Notes: a model not told the origin generated them from the sequence alone. A stretch of 38,334 nucleotides of DNA from an uncultured Dorea sp. (GCF_934294775.1 NZ_CAKRAH010000022.1:1-38334), one strand, 5' to 3'. Shown: positions 24,459 to 32,809, numbered from the stretch's first letter. Translations and numbers: made by a program.

Positions 24459-25310
24459 ATGGCATTAGTTACTTCAAAAGAAATGTTAACAAAAGCAAGA
24501 AAAGGTGGATATGCAGTAGGAGCGTTCAATGCAGAGAACATGGAGATGGTAAAGGCAATCATCGCTGCAGCAGAAGAACTCAAAGCACCGGTTATGATCC
24601 AGACAACACCGTCTACTGTAAAATACGGAACAAGCGCTACATATGCAGCAATCGTTAAAGCAGAAGCTGAAAAAGCAAGCGTTCCTGTATGTATGCACTT
24701 AGATCACGGCAGCAGCTATGAACTTGCAGAAGAATGTATCGGAAATGGATATACATCTGTTATGATCGATGGATCCAAAGAAGATTTTGAAAATAACATT
24801 GCCGTATCTAAAAAAGTTGTAGAGATGGCTCATGCAAAAGGAATTCCTGTAGAAGCAGAACTTGGAAAAGTCGGTGGAAAAGAAGATGACCTGGTAGCAG
24901 AAGCTGATACAAATACAGATGTAAATGAAGCCGTTGAATTCGTAGAAAGAACAGGCGTTGATTCACTGGCAATCGCAATCGGAACTGCACATGGATTCTA
25001 TGTAGGAACTCCGGTACTTGATAAAGAACGTCTTTCTGAAATTGCAAAAGTAGTATCTATTCCACTTGTACTTCACGGAGCATCCGGAATCAGCGATGAA
25101 GATGTTGCAGACTGTGTAAGCCGTGGAATTTCAAAAGTGAACTTCGCGACAGAGCTTCGTGTAGCATTTACAGATGCATGCAAGAAATTATATGTAGAAA
25201 AACCAGAGACATTTGATCCAAAGGCATACGGAAAAGTTGGTATGGCAGCAGTCAAAGAACTGGTTATGAACCGTATGAGAGTATGCGGATGTGATGGAAA
25301 GGCAGAATAA
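24459..25310 (+). CDS. Class II ketose-1,6-bisphosphate aldolase, GatY/KbaY-like
   Basis: At 283 aa this is a zinc-dependent aldolase that cleaves tagatose or fructose 1,6-bisphosphate into dihydroxyacetone phosphate and glyceraldehyde 3-phosphate. Catalytic D82 and zinc ligands H83 (MHLDHG), H178 (TAHGFY) and H206 (LHGASG) are present. The short length and GVDSLAIAIGTAHG fit the tagatose-type subgroup as well as FBA. ATG 24459 is chosen because AGGAGG at 24444-24449 touches the alternative ATG 24450 but is 9 bases from this one. The GatD-like and LacC-like partners in the operon favour tagatose bisphosphate. Confidence 0.88.
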   Translation: MALVTSKEMLTKARKGGYAVGAFNAENMEMVKAIIAAAEELKAPVMIQTTPSTVKYGTSATYAAIVKAEAEKASVPVCMHLDHGSSYELAEECIGNGYTSVMIDGSKEDFENNIAVSKKVVEMAHAKGIPVEAELGKVGGKEDDLVAEADTNTDVNEAVEFVERTGVDSLAIAIGTAHGFYVGTPVLDKERLSEIAKVVSIPLVLHGASGISDEDVADCVSRGISKVNFATELRVAFTDACKKLYVEKPETFDPKAYGKVGMAAVKELVMNRMRVCGCDGKAE

Positions 25311-25343
25311 TCTCTGTCTGGAAAGTGCGAAAAGGAGGTTCCT

Positions 25344-26864
25344 ATGCGGGAATTATTATTGGGAGTCGATATCGGAACCAGTGCCTGCAAGGTTGCGGTA
25401 TTCAATAAAGAAGGAGAGGTAATCGCCAGTGGAAATGGTGGTTATCAGGTATATTATCCACATCCGGGATGGGCAGAACAGAATCCGGATGAATGGTGGA
25501 GCGCTGTATGCAGCGCAATCGGGGATGTCCTGAAAAAAGGAGACATCAAACCGGAAGAAATCAAAGGAATCGGAGTGGATGGCCAGAGCTGGTCAGCCAT
25601 TCCAATTGATAAAGAAGGAAATGTACTGGCCAACACACCAATCTGGATGGATACCAGAGCGCAGTCAATCTGTGACCGGTTAAATGCCGGGATTGGTGCA
25701 GATAATATTTTCCAGGTGGCTGGAAATTCGATGCAGCCATCTTATTCGACAGCCAAGATCCTGTGGTATAAGGAAAATCTGCCAGAAGTATATGAAAAGA
25801 CATATAAGATCTTACAGTCTAATGCATTTATCGTATATCGTTTTACCGGTATCTGTTCACAGGATAAATCTCAGGGGTACGGACTTCACTGCTTTGATAT
25901 GAGAACCGGAACATGGGATATGGAAATGTGTAGAAAGCTTGGAATCCCGGAAAGCTTCCTGTCAGACATTTATGAATGTTCGGAAGTTGTAGGCGGTGTC
26001 AGTGCAAAAGCTGCGAAAGAGACAGGCCTGTTAGAAGGAACACCGGTGGCTGCCGGAGCACTGGATGCAGCATGCGGAACGCTTGGATCAGGTGTCATCC
26101 ATCCAGGAGAGACGCAGGAACAGGGCGGTCAGGCAGGCGGAATGAGTATCTGTCTGGATGAGTATGCGGCAGATCCAAGACTGATCTTAAGTTACCATGC
26201 AGTTCCAAATCAGTGGATCTTACAGGGCGGAACCGTCGGAGGCGGCGGAGTTATGCGCTGGATTGAGAAGGAACTTGGGGATTATGAGAGAAGTATCGCA
26301 AAAGAATGTGGAAAATCTTCGTTAGTTCAGTTCAATGAGCTGGCAGAGAAGGTACCTGCAGGAAGTGACGGACTGATTTTCCTTCCATATATGTCAGGAG
26401 AACGTTCACCAATCTGGGATCCGAACGCCAAGGGTGTGTATTACGGACTGGACTTTAGTAAGACAAAAGGACATCTGATCCGTGCAGCAATGGAAGGTGT
26501 GGCATATTCATTGAAGCACAACCTGGATATCGGAGAACAGACAGGAGCAAAAGTAGAAGAACTGCTCGCAATGGGTGGATCTGCAAACTCTCTTCTTTGG
26601 ACACAGATCAAATGTGACGTAACAGGAAAACCAATCACCGTACCATCTTCCGATACAGCGACTACACTTGGTGCAGTTATGCTTGCCGGAGTCGGAATCG
26701 GAATGTATAAAGATTTTGAAGAAGCTGTAAAGATTACAGTGAAAAAGACTCGCCATCACGAGCCTGATATGGAAAAACATGCAATTTACCAGAAGAATTA
26801 TGAGACCTATCTGGAAATCTATGAGAACTTAAAAGAGACCATGAAGAAAACAGGAGGAATGTAA
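25344..26864 (+). CDS. FGGY-family carbohydrate kinase, xylulokinase-like
   Basis: This 506-aa protein is a second FGGY kinase, clearly different from the one at 16651. GVDIGTSACK starts the ATPase domain, HPGWAEQNPDEWW and GVDGQSWSAIPID define the substrate domain, and ALDAACGTLGSG and MGGSANSLLWTQ complete the C-terminal half. The xylulokinase Met-His pair is replaced by GQSWSA, so the substrate is probably not D-xylulose. Standing between a tagatose-type aldolase and a galactitol-phosphate-type dehydrogenase, it may phosphorylate a hexitol or ketohexose and so replace PTS phosphorylation. That role is inference. GGAGG precedes ATG 25344. Confidence 0.82.
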   Translation: MRELLLGVDIGTSACKVAVFNKEGEVIASGNGGYQVYYPHPGWAEQNPDEWWSAVCSAIGDVLKKGDIKPEEIKGIGVDGQSWSAIPIDKEGNVLANTPIWMDTRAQSICDRLNAGIGADNIFQVAGNSMQPSYSTAKILWYKENLPEVYEKTYKILQSNAFIVYRFTGICSQDKSQGYGLHCFDMRTGTWDMEMCRKLGIPESFLSDIYECSEVVGGVSAKAAKETGLLEGTPVAAGALDAACGTLGSGVIHPGETQEQGGQAGGMSICLDEYAADPRLILSYHAVPNQWILQGGTVGGGGVMRWIEKELGDYERSIAKECGKSSLVQFNELAEKVPAGSDGLIFLPYMSGERSPIWDPNAKGVYYGLDFSKTKGHLIRAAMEGVAYSLKHNLDIGEQTGAKVEELLAMGGSANSLLWTQIKCDVTGKPITVPSSDTATTLGAVMLAGVGIGMYKDFEEAVKITVKKTRHHEPDMEKHAIYQKNYETYLEIYENLKETMKKTGGM

Positions 26865-26866
26865 AA

Positions 26867-27916
26867 GTGAAAGCAGGAGTCGTACACGCAAGAGAAGATA
26901 TCAGATATGAAGAGATCGAGAAACCAGTACCAAAAAAAGGACAGGTACTGATCAAAGTAAAATATACAGGAATCTGTGGATCAGATATTCCACGTGTCAA
27001 CGGGGATGCATGCCATTTCTTCCCGAATGTACTGGGACATGAATTCTCAGGAACAGTAGAAGAAGTAGGAGAAGGCGTAACATCTGTAAAACCAGGTGAC
27101 AGAGTTGCAGGTGTACCACTTGTACCATGTATGGAATGTGAAGACTGTCAGAAGGGTAACTACTCTCTGTGTAAACATTATAGCTTCATTGGTTCCAGAG
27201 AATTCGGAAGCTTTGCAGAGTATGTGGTTGTTCCTGAAAAGAATGCTGTAAAATTCGAAGACAGCGTAAGCTTCGAACAAGGTGCATTCTTTGAGCCGGC
27301 AACAGTAGCACTTCACGGACTGGAAAGAGTAGACTTCAAAGGTGGAAAGACAGTAGCCATCCTTGGAGGCGGAACCATCGGAATGTTTGTTATGCAGTGG
27401 GCTAAGATCTTCGGAGCAAAAGAAGTTGTTGTATTTGATATCTCTGATGAACGTCTGGAATTAGGAAAACGTCTTGGAGCAACAGCCGGAATTAACACAC
27501 TGGAAGAAGACTTCATGGATAAAGCTATGGCACTTACCGGTGGTAAAGGCTATGATTATGTGTATGAGACAGCAGGAAATTCTATTACAATTAAGATGGC
27601 ATTCCAGTTAGCTGCCAACAAAGCACAGGTATGCTGCGTTGGAACTCCTACAAAAGAAGTTACCTTCTCTGTAAAAGAGTGGGAGAACTTAAACCGTAAA
27701 GAATTTATTCTGACAGGATCATGGATGTCATACAGTGCACCATTCCCGGGACATGAATGGGAATTAGTAGCACACTACTTCAAGACAGGAGAACTGAAGT
27801 TTGACGATTCCTTCATCTTCAAGAAGATTCCGCTTAGCGAAATCGCAAGTGCATTTGAGATGTACAAGACAAGAGGACTGGTAAAAGGTAAGATCTTAAT
27901 CGACAGCGAAGCATAG
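26867..27916 (+). CDS. GatD-like polyol-phosphate dehydrogenase
   Basis: This 349-aa zinc-dependent medium-chain dehydrogenase resembles galactitol-1-phosphate 5-dehydrogenase, which forms tagatose 6-phosphate. It shares with GatD the GICGSDIPR start of the active site (C37), LGHEFSG (H58, E59), the structural cysteines C88, C91, C94 and C102, the SFIGSREFGSFAEYV segment, and near the end GSWMSYSAPFPGHEWEL, a close counterpart of the GatD C-terminal signature. Translation starts at GTG 26867 with AGGAGG 8 bases upstream and only two bases after the kinase stop. D-arabitol phosphate or another polyol phosphate is a possible alternative substrate. Confidence 0.83.
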   Translation: MKAGVVHAREDIRYEEIEKPVPKKGQVLIKVKYTGICGSDIPRVNGDACHFFPNVLGHEFSGTVEEVGEGVTSVKPGDRVAGVPLVPCMECEDCQKGNYSLCKHYSFIGSREFGSFAEYVVVPEKNAVKFEDSVSFEQGAFFEPATVALHGLERVDFKGGKTVAILGGGTIGMFVMQWAKIFGAKEVVVFDISDERLELGKRLGATAGINTLEEDFMDKAMALTGGKGYDYVYETAGNSITIKMAFQLAANKAQVCCVGTPTKEVTFSVKEWENLNRKEFILTGSWMSYSAPFPGHEWELVAHYFKTGELKFDDSFIFKKIPLSEIASAFEMYKTRGLVKGKILIDSEA

Positions 27917-27929
27917 GAGGCAAAGTGCG

Positions 27930-28859
27930 ATGATATTAACCGTTACGTTGAATGCAGCGATTGATAAAAGATATGTAGTAAAAGAATTCCAGGTAGGAGA
28001 AGTTAACCGTGTAGCAGAGTGTACTTATACACCTGGTGGAAAAGGACTGAATGTATCAAAGCCTGCATCTATCGCAGGAGCAGAAGTGGTAGCAACCGGA
28101 TTCGTAGGCGGACATGCAGGAAATTATATCGTAGATTCCCTGAAACCATTCGGCATCAAGAGTGAATTCTATCACATGGATGCAGAGAGCCGTTCCTGCA
28201 TCAATATCTGGGACGAAAAGAACCATGTACAGACAGAATTCCTGGAGCCTGGATTTACCGTATCCGCAGAAGACTTTGAAGGATTCTGCGAAAAATTCAA
28301 GACATTAGTACCAAAAGCTGATGTAGTAGCAATGTCCGGAAGTGTACCAAAGGGACTGGACGGAACTGCTTATCAGAAACTGGTATCGATTGTAAAAGAG
28401 GCAGGTAAGAAGGTCATTCTTGATACGAGCGGAAAACTTCTGGAGATGGGTATCGAGGCAAAACCAACGATGGTAAAGCCGAACATTGATGAAATCCGTA
28501 TGCTGACCGGAAGCCATTGTGATACAAGAGAAGAACTGATCGAAGCAGGAAAGAAGATCCATGAAGCCGGTATCGAGATCGTAGTCATCTCACTTGGAGC
28601 AGACGGATCACTCCTGATCTGCGAAGACGGGGTATATCAGGCAATCGTTCCAAGAATCGATGCGGTCAATACCGTAGGATGCGGAGACTCCATGATCGCA
28701 GGATTCGCACTCGGATTCGAAAGAGGCTTAAGTGTACAGGAGACATTAAAGCTTGCAAGTGCAATCTCAGCATCAGCAGCATTAAGAGAAGAAACCGGAT
28801 TCTTCGTAAAAGAAGATATGGAGCGCATACTGCCACAGATTGAGATTAAGAAATTATAG
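27930..28859 (+). CDS. 1-phosphofructokinase / tagatose-6-phosphate kinase family (FruK/LacC)
   Basis: This 309-aa PfkB-fold kinase belongs to the group that phosphorylates fructose 1-phosphate or tagatose 6-phosphate to the 1,6-bisphosphate. It begins MILTVTLNAAIDKRYVV, carries the PGGKGLNVSK substrate loop with Lys in the position typical of phosphosugar kinases, KPNIDEIRMLTG, and the catalytic NTVGCGDSMIAGF, where GCGD replaces GAGD as often in LacC. With GatD-like and GatY-like enzymes in the same operon, tagatose 6-phosphate is the likely substrate. AGGAGG sits 9 bases before ATG 27930 and overlaps the end of the preceding gene. Confidence 0.86.
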   Translation: MILTVTLNAAIDKRYVVKEFQVGEVNRVAECTYTPGGKGLNVSKPASIAGAEVVATGFVGGHAGNYIVDSLKPFGIKSEFYHMDAESRSCINIWDEKNHVQTEFLEPGFTVSAEDFEGFCEKFKTLVPKADVVAMSGSVPKGLDGTAYQKLVSIVKEAGKKVILDTSGKLLEMGIEAKPTMVKPNIDEIRMLTGSHCDTREELIEAGKKIHEAGIEIVVISLGADGSLLICEDGVYQAIVPRIDAVNTVGCGDSMIAGFALGFERGLSVQETLKLASAISASAALREETGFFVKEDMERILPQIEIKKL

Positions 28860-28874
28860 TATTCCAATATGCAG

Positions 28875-28898
28875 ATATCCGTATGATTTGGATATTTT
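28875..28898 (+). terminator. Weak terminator hairpin after the LacC-like gene
   Basis: ATATCC (28875-28880) and GGATAT (28890-28895) flank a 9-base loop, followed by TTTT. The stem is short, so termination here is probably partial; a stronger hairpin follows at 28966. Confidence 0.45.
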
Positions 28899-28900
28899 AC

Positions 28901-28943
28901 ATACCAAAGTATGCAAGAGAAGCTGCCAGTGGCAGGTTATCTG
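28901..28943 (+). repeat. 43-bp structured dispersed repeat, copy 3
   Basis: This copy differs from copy 1 at a single position (T to A in the right arm of the second stem). It keeps the ATAC-CAAA-GTAT stem-loop and the CTGCC-AGT-GGCAG cap, and again starts just after a hairpin with a T run at the end of an operon. Confidence 0.85.
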
Positions 28944-28965
28944 CATTATAAAGTTATGATAAAAC

Positions 28966-29022
28966 GAGCAATATCGTATGAGAACTCTTCCGCTTAGAGA
29001 TACGATATTGCTCTGTTTTTTT
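28966..29022 (+). terminator. Strong terminator between convergent genes
   Basis: GAGCAATATCGTAT (28966-28979) pairs perfectly with ATACGATATTGCTC (29000-29013), followed by a T run to 29022. It terminates the DeoR-LacC operon and overlaps the stop codon of the convergent rpn gene. Confidence 0.9.
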
Positions 29023-29350
29023 ACTTCCAGTATTGTGAAACGTAAGACATGGCGTCTCCTTCTGACAATGTATATTTTTCTATAAGCTTAGAAATGGTGT
29101 CTTCTTGTGAAATATGCAGTTCCTGGAAACTTTCAATTAGATTTTTGATTCCATGAATACGTTCAAGGTTTTGACCTTCAGCACGACCTTCAGCACGACC
29201 TTCAGCACGACCTTCAGCACGACCTTCAGCACGACCTTCAGCACGACCTTCAGCACGACCTTTAGCACGACCTTCGGCAAGTCCTTGTTGAGTTGCTTCT
29301 TCTCGCAGATATTTGCGAAATTCTTCTTCATCATATTCTTCTAAAATCAC
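29021..29350 (-). CDS. Candidate internal antitoxin (RpnS-like) within the rpn gene
   Basis: Inside the rpn frame, GGAGG (29363-29359, part of GGAGGTGA) lies exactly 8 bases before an in-frame GTG at 29350, codon 225. This would give a 109-aa protein containing the acidic helix ILEEYDEEEF, the EGRA repeats and the C-terminal helix. The known RpnS proteins are made in the same way from the same region and block the nuclease. No transcript or protein evidence exists here, so it is a prediction. Confidence 0.6.
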   Translation of the reverse strand: MILEEYDEEEFRKYLREEATQQGLAEGRAKGRAEGRAEGRAEGRAEGRAEGRAEGRAEGQNLERIHGIKNLIESFQELHISQEDTISKLIEKYTLSEGDAMSYVSQYWK

Positions 29351-30022
29351 ATCAATCACCTCCGCACGGTTTTTTCGAAGCACATTAGCCAGAATATCCG
29401 AATGGATGCATTCATCAACCGAGGATTCTATTGCTGTTTCAAAAGATTCTCCATTTGCAATATGTAAGCGGATTGTATCAATAAAAGTTGCATATTCTTT
29501 TAAAGTATTACACTGTTCCATGAGTTCGTGGTTATGACCAAGATTGATGTTGAGAACAACCGCAGTACATTCTAAAGCAGGTGTGCAATTTTGAATTGGT
29601 TTCTCGTAGAGAGAACTTAATTTCAATTCCTGACGTTCTGGTTCATCCATTGTTCCATTGTAAAAGACGATGTATTGCGGGTAAGGAAGAGAAACGGCTG
29701 TTTCTGTATAAAGTTTATTTTTGAATGAATCCACATAAGTCCGATACAATGAAGCTAGATAGAATAGTCCGCGTAATGGAAGATTTGGGCTGAATGTACT
29801 CTGATGTTCATAAAGATTCATCATATTACTAATAATAAAAGATAAATCATTTTTCATACCCATATAAACAACATCGTCAATGGTTGTAATAATGAGATCG
29901 TCAGGATTGGTGTAGTGACTGTTGTTCAATGCATTATATAGCTTTAACAATTCAGCTTTGTCGTGAAAAATGAGCCGGAAAATTCTGTCTTTGTACTTCT
30001 TATTCAATTTGTAAAATGTCAA
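29021..30022 (-). CDS. Rpn-family PD-(D/E)XK nuclease with repeat-containing C-terminus
   Basis: This 333-aa protein belongs to the recombination-promoting nuclease / PD-(D/E)XK transposase-like family. The nuclease core is residues 1-200, with candidate catalytic D59 (KNDLSF), E72-H-Q74-S, LPLRGLFY and YIVFYNG. Residues 225-333 form a separate helical tail containing about eight near-identical four-residue units (EGRA) at 250-284. It starts at TTG 30022 with AAGGAGG 7 bases upstream; a weak start codon fits a toxic product. In Escherichia coli such proteins are anti-phage toxins restrained by their own separately translated C-terminus. It is not an insertion sequence: no terminal inverted repeats or partner genes are seen. 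Confidence 0.88.
   Translation of the reverse strand: MTFYKLNKKYKDRIFRLIFHDKAELLKLYNALNNSHYTNPDDLIITTIDDVVYMGMKNDLSFIISNMMNLYEHQSTFSPNLPLRGLFYLASLYRTYVDSFKNKLYTETAVSLPYPQYIVFYNGTMDEPERQELKLSSLYEKPIQNCTPALECTAVVLNINLGHNHELMEQCNTLKEYATFIDTIRLHIANGESFETAIESSVDECIHSDILANVLRKNRAEVIDVILEEYDEEEFRKYLREEATQQGLAEGRAKGRAEGRAEGRAEGRAEGRAEGRAEGRAEGQNLERIHGIKNLIESFQELHISQEDTISKLIEKYTLSEGDAMSYVSQYWK
29173..29280 (-). repeat. 12-bp in-frame tandem repeat within rpn
   Basis: On the plus strand the unit GACCTTCAGCAC occurs seven times without change (29173-29256), followed by two variants, GACCTTTAGCAC and GACCTTCGGCAA (to 29280). On the coding strand each unit encodes a four-residue EGRA-type block. Gain or loss of units by slippage keeps the reading frame. 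Confidence 0.97.
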
Positions 30023-30380
30023 ATATATTCCTCCTTAATTGTAACAAATATTTATTTACTATTCAATATAAATTTAAAATACAAATACAATCATAAACAT
30101 CACCAACCTTAAATATATGTTGCTATTAAAACAGACATATTAATAAAAATGAAAAATTAGTTGAAACAACTAGAATGACTAGGAAAACCGTTTATAATAA
30201 AACGGTTTAATCAGAAAACGAAATATCACGAATTGATATAGTTATCTGTAAATGTAGATACAGTATATAAGTTACAGAATGAGAAGTCAATAAATGGAAT
30301 AGAAAAGTGAAAAATCTGTGCAATATGCCATATGAAATTCATATTAGCATGTTATGATAAGAACAGAAAGAGGGGATAGC
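30023..30380. promoter_or_regulatory. 358-bp divergent region between rpn and the two-component system
   Basis: This AT-rich region contains four inverted repeats: AGTTG/CAACT (30159-30171), AAACCGTTT/AAACGGTTT with TATAAT at the centre (30185-30208), ATATGAA/TTCATAT with one central base (30330-30344), and the outer ATGC/GCAT around that last one (30325-30350). The last two lie just before the response-regulator gene and may be its control site. TATGAT at 30353-30358 could be a -10. No gene is supported here. Confidence 0.5.
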
Positions 30381-31049
30381 ATGTACAAAATACTAATTGC
30401 AGATGACGAAAGAAAATTGCGAGAAACGATGAGAGATTATCTTGTGTCAAAAGGCTTTCAGATCGTTCTGGCACCGGATGGTGAAGCGGCGTTAACAGCA
30501 GCATTTGCACAGGCATTTGATCTGATTATTCTGGATGTGATGATGCCCGGGATAAATGGAATAGAAGCATGCAGGGAGATAAGAAGACAGCAGAATATTC
30601 CTGTGCTGTTTTTGTCGGCTCTGGGAGAGGAAGAAGATCTGCTCGCAGGATATGCAGTAGGAGCCGATGACTATATTGTAAAGCCATTTCCACTGTCAGT
30701 ATTATCGCAGAAATGTATGGCAATGATCAGGAGAAGTAAAAGAGTAGATCAGGAACACAGACTGACGGGAAAGGGAATCGTGATAGATCTGATCCGTAAA
30801 CAAGTATATGTAGAGGGAGAAGAAGTCTCATTTTCCAGTAAAGATTTCCGGCTGCTGGCATATCTGATGGAGAATAGGGATGTAGTACTGGAACGGGAAA
30901 TCATACTGTCCAGAATCTGGGGATATGACTTTGAAGGAGATACAAGAGTTGTGGATACACATATCAAACGCATCAGAAAGCTTCTGGGAGATCATGCGGA
31001 CTGCATTAAGACAGTGATTGGATCCGGATATGTATACAGGGAGGAATAG
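30381..31049 (+). CDS. OmpR/PhoB-family response regulator
   Basis: This 222-aa regulator has a receiver domain (residues 1-115) with the acidic pair D8-D9, phosphorylation site D52 (LDVMMPG), S79 and K101 (VKPF), followed by an OmpR-type winged helix (about 125-220) ending in RVVDTHIKRIRKLLG and GSGYVYREE. ATG 30381 is chosen over an upstream ATG at 30354 because GAGGGG lies 6-12 bases before it. The histidine kinase gene follows 3 bases after the stop. Its likely target is the lipoprotein-ABC operon, through the 11-bp direct repeat at 32810-32831. Confidence 0.92.
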   Translation: MYKILIADDERKLRETMRDYLVSKGFQIVLAPDGEAALTAAFAQAFDLIILDVMMPGINGIEACREIRRQQNIPVLFLSALGEEEDLLAGYAVGADDYIVKPFPLSVLSQKCMAMIRRSKRVDQEHRLTGKGIVIDLIRKQVYVEGEEVSFSSKDFRLLAYLMENRDVVLEREIILSRIWGYDFEGDTRVVDTHIKRIRKLLGDHADCIKTVIGSGYVYREE

Positions 31050-31052
31050 CAG

Positions 31053-32741
31053 ATGAGCAGAAAGAAGATGAATGTGTATCTGGTTGTGCTTCTTATAGTG
31101 ATGTATCTGGCATGTCTGCTGGTGAGTTACAAATCTGCGGCTAATTATGTAGAAAGTGATTTCAGACAGAGTGTAAAAAGTGTAAAAGATTATTTTGAAA
31201 AAAACTACTGCCAGAGAGCGAATGAGGGAGAATATATATCACTGGAATCCATTACATATGATTTTTATACGGAGGCGGAACATAAGTACCCCTGGCAGGC
31301 GGCGTTCGTGGATCCGGAAGGCAGAGTAAAAGAAAAAACAGGAAGTATGTTACTGGTGTATGAAGGTGCAGAGTATCAGGCAATACATCTGGATGATTAT
31401 CTGACAAAGAAGCAGTGGGAAAAAATAGATAAACTCCGGGCGACAGTCGGACCGATTAATACCGTGCAGGTGAAGGAATTGGAATACTATATGAAGAAAG
31501 GAAAGGCAATTCCGGTTAAGCTGACCCTGGTAAACGGGATAAATCCAGAAAAAGTGCTTACACTAAAGTTATCAGACCATCCATCTACAAAATATGCATA
31601 TAATGCAGTATATGAGCTTGATAAATATGAAAATAATACAGATACAAATCTTACAGACAAACAGAAAAAAGTGAAGCAGGAAGTCATGGAAAAGAGACAG
31701 AATGAATTAAAGCAGGATAAAAGATACCGGTATATGCAGATGTATCTGACCGATCTGGATAATGGTGGAAAACGAAGAGGTGTATATCAGAGTCTGTATC
31801 AGAGTCTGAACCGCTCCAATATCCGGAACTATATCGCAGGAAAACTGGCAACGGACTACGAGTATTATGACCAGCATCATTATTGGTATACACAGAATCT
31901 GGAGGTTAATGGAAATGTGTATACAATGTATCTGGCAGCTGCTTATGAAGAAAGAGTGGAAGTAATAGAATCTTCCGTTTTCCGGGGCGCCGTGGTTACG
32001 CAGAGTCTGCTGTTTCTGATTCTGGGAACAATGCTGCTAGGCCTTATGAATTATTTACATATCAAAAACAGAAAGCTGGAAGAATCAAGGCAGATGCTTA
32101 CAAGCGCTGTCGCACATGAACTAAAAACGCCGCTTGCCGTCATCCAGAACCAATGTGAGTGCATACTGGAAAATGTAGCACCAGAAAAAAATATGGATTA
32201 TACCAGATCCGTGTATAACGAAACAAAACAGATGAACCGGCTGATCGTATCATTTTTACAATATAACCGTTTGCAGAAAATACAGCATCTGGAAAAAGTA
32301 AAATGTGATATGAGAGAAATCGTGCAGGAAGAAATAGAAAAATACGAAGATTTATTCGAGTCGGCCGGTGTTAAATGTAACGTATCAATGGAAGAGACAG
32401 AACAGATAAGGGGAAATAAAGAGTTACTGGCACTGGTCATTGATAACTATCTTTCCAATGCATATAAATATACAGAAAGCGGAAGAACGATAACCGTAAA
32501 ACTAACAAGAGAGAAAAAAGGATGCAGGTTTTGGGTGTGGAATGAAGGTGCCAGATTAGAAGAAGAGGATATAACACGGGTGTGGGATATCTTAAGCAGG
32601 CAGGATAAGTCAAGAAATAGAGAAAAAGGCTCAACCGGAATGGGATTACCAATCTGCCGAAGGATACTGGAACTGCATGGATTCGCATATGGCTGTGGGA
32701 ATAAAGAGAATGGAGTGGAGTTCTGGTTCAGGACAAACTGA
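31053..32741 (+). CDS. Membrane histidine kinase with large extracytoplasmic sensor
   Basis: This 562-aa kinase has membrane helices at about residues 8-25 and 312-333, enclosing an external domain of about 285 residues that I do not recognise. The cytoplasmic part has the H-box AHELKTPL with H355, an N-box (DNYLSNAYKY), and the glycine-rich box GSTGMGLPI. Kinases next to LanFEG- or BcrAB-type transporters in Firmicutes often have small sensors; this one has a large one, so it can probably bind its ligand directly, and that ligand may be a peptide antibiotic. The ligand assignment is inference. GGAGG precedes its start. Confidence 0.92.
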   Translation: MSRKKMNVYLVVLLIVMYLACLLVSYKSAANYVESDFRQSVKSVKDYFEKNYCQRANEGEYISLESITYDFYTEAEHKYPWQAAFVDPEGRVKEKTGSMLLVYEGAEYQAIHLDDYLTKKQWEKIDKLRATVGPINTVQVKELEYYMKKGKAIPVKLTLVNGINPEKVLTLKLSDHPSTKYAYNAVYELDKYENNTDTNLTDKQKKVKQEVMEKRQNELKQDKRYRYMQMYLTDLDNGGKRRGVYQSLYQSLNRSNIRNYIAGKLATDYEYYDQHHYWYTQNLEVNGNVYTMYLAAAYEERVEVIESSVFRGAVVTQSLLFLILGTMLLGLMNYLHIKNRKLEESRQMLTSAVAHELKTPLAVIQNQCECILENVAPEKNMDYTRSVYNETKQMNRLIVSFLQYNRLQKIQHLEKVKCDMREIVQEEIEKYEDLFESAGVKCNVSMEETEQIRGNKELLALVIDNYLSNAYKYTESGRTITVKLTREKKGCRFWVWNEGARLEEEDITRVWDILSRQDKSRNREKGSTGMGLPICRRILELHGFAYGCGNKENGVEFWFRTN

Positions 32742-32760
32742 ATAAAGAATCAAAAAGCAG

Positions 32761-32803
32761 AACACAAGGAGTATGTTGAAAAGATATATTTCTTGTGTTT
32801 TTT
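32761..32803 (+). terminator. Terminator after the histidine kinase
   Basis: AACACAAG (32761-32768) pairs with CTTGTGTT (32792-32799) around a 23-base loop, and a T run ends at 32803. It separates the regulators from the transporter operon, which therefore needs its own promoter. Confidence 0.7.
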
Positions 32804-32809
32804 ATCAAA

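Noticed and set aside
29173..29280. Tandem repeat as a CRISPR array
   Set aside because: The units are 12 bases long and directly adjacent, with no spacers, and they lie in frame within a coding gene.
29153..29344. Plus-strand open frame with FSTT repeats opposite rpn
   Set aside because: It is only the complement of the 12-bp coding repeat; there is no ribosome binding site and the minus-strand frame is a clear family member.
29021..30022. Insertion sequence encoded by the 'transposase-like' Rpn gene
   Set aside because: No terminal inverted repeats, target duplication or DDE-type transposase motifs are present; the family is nuclease-like.
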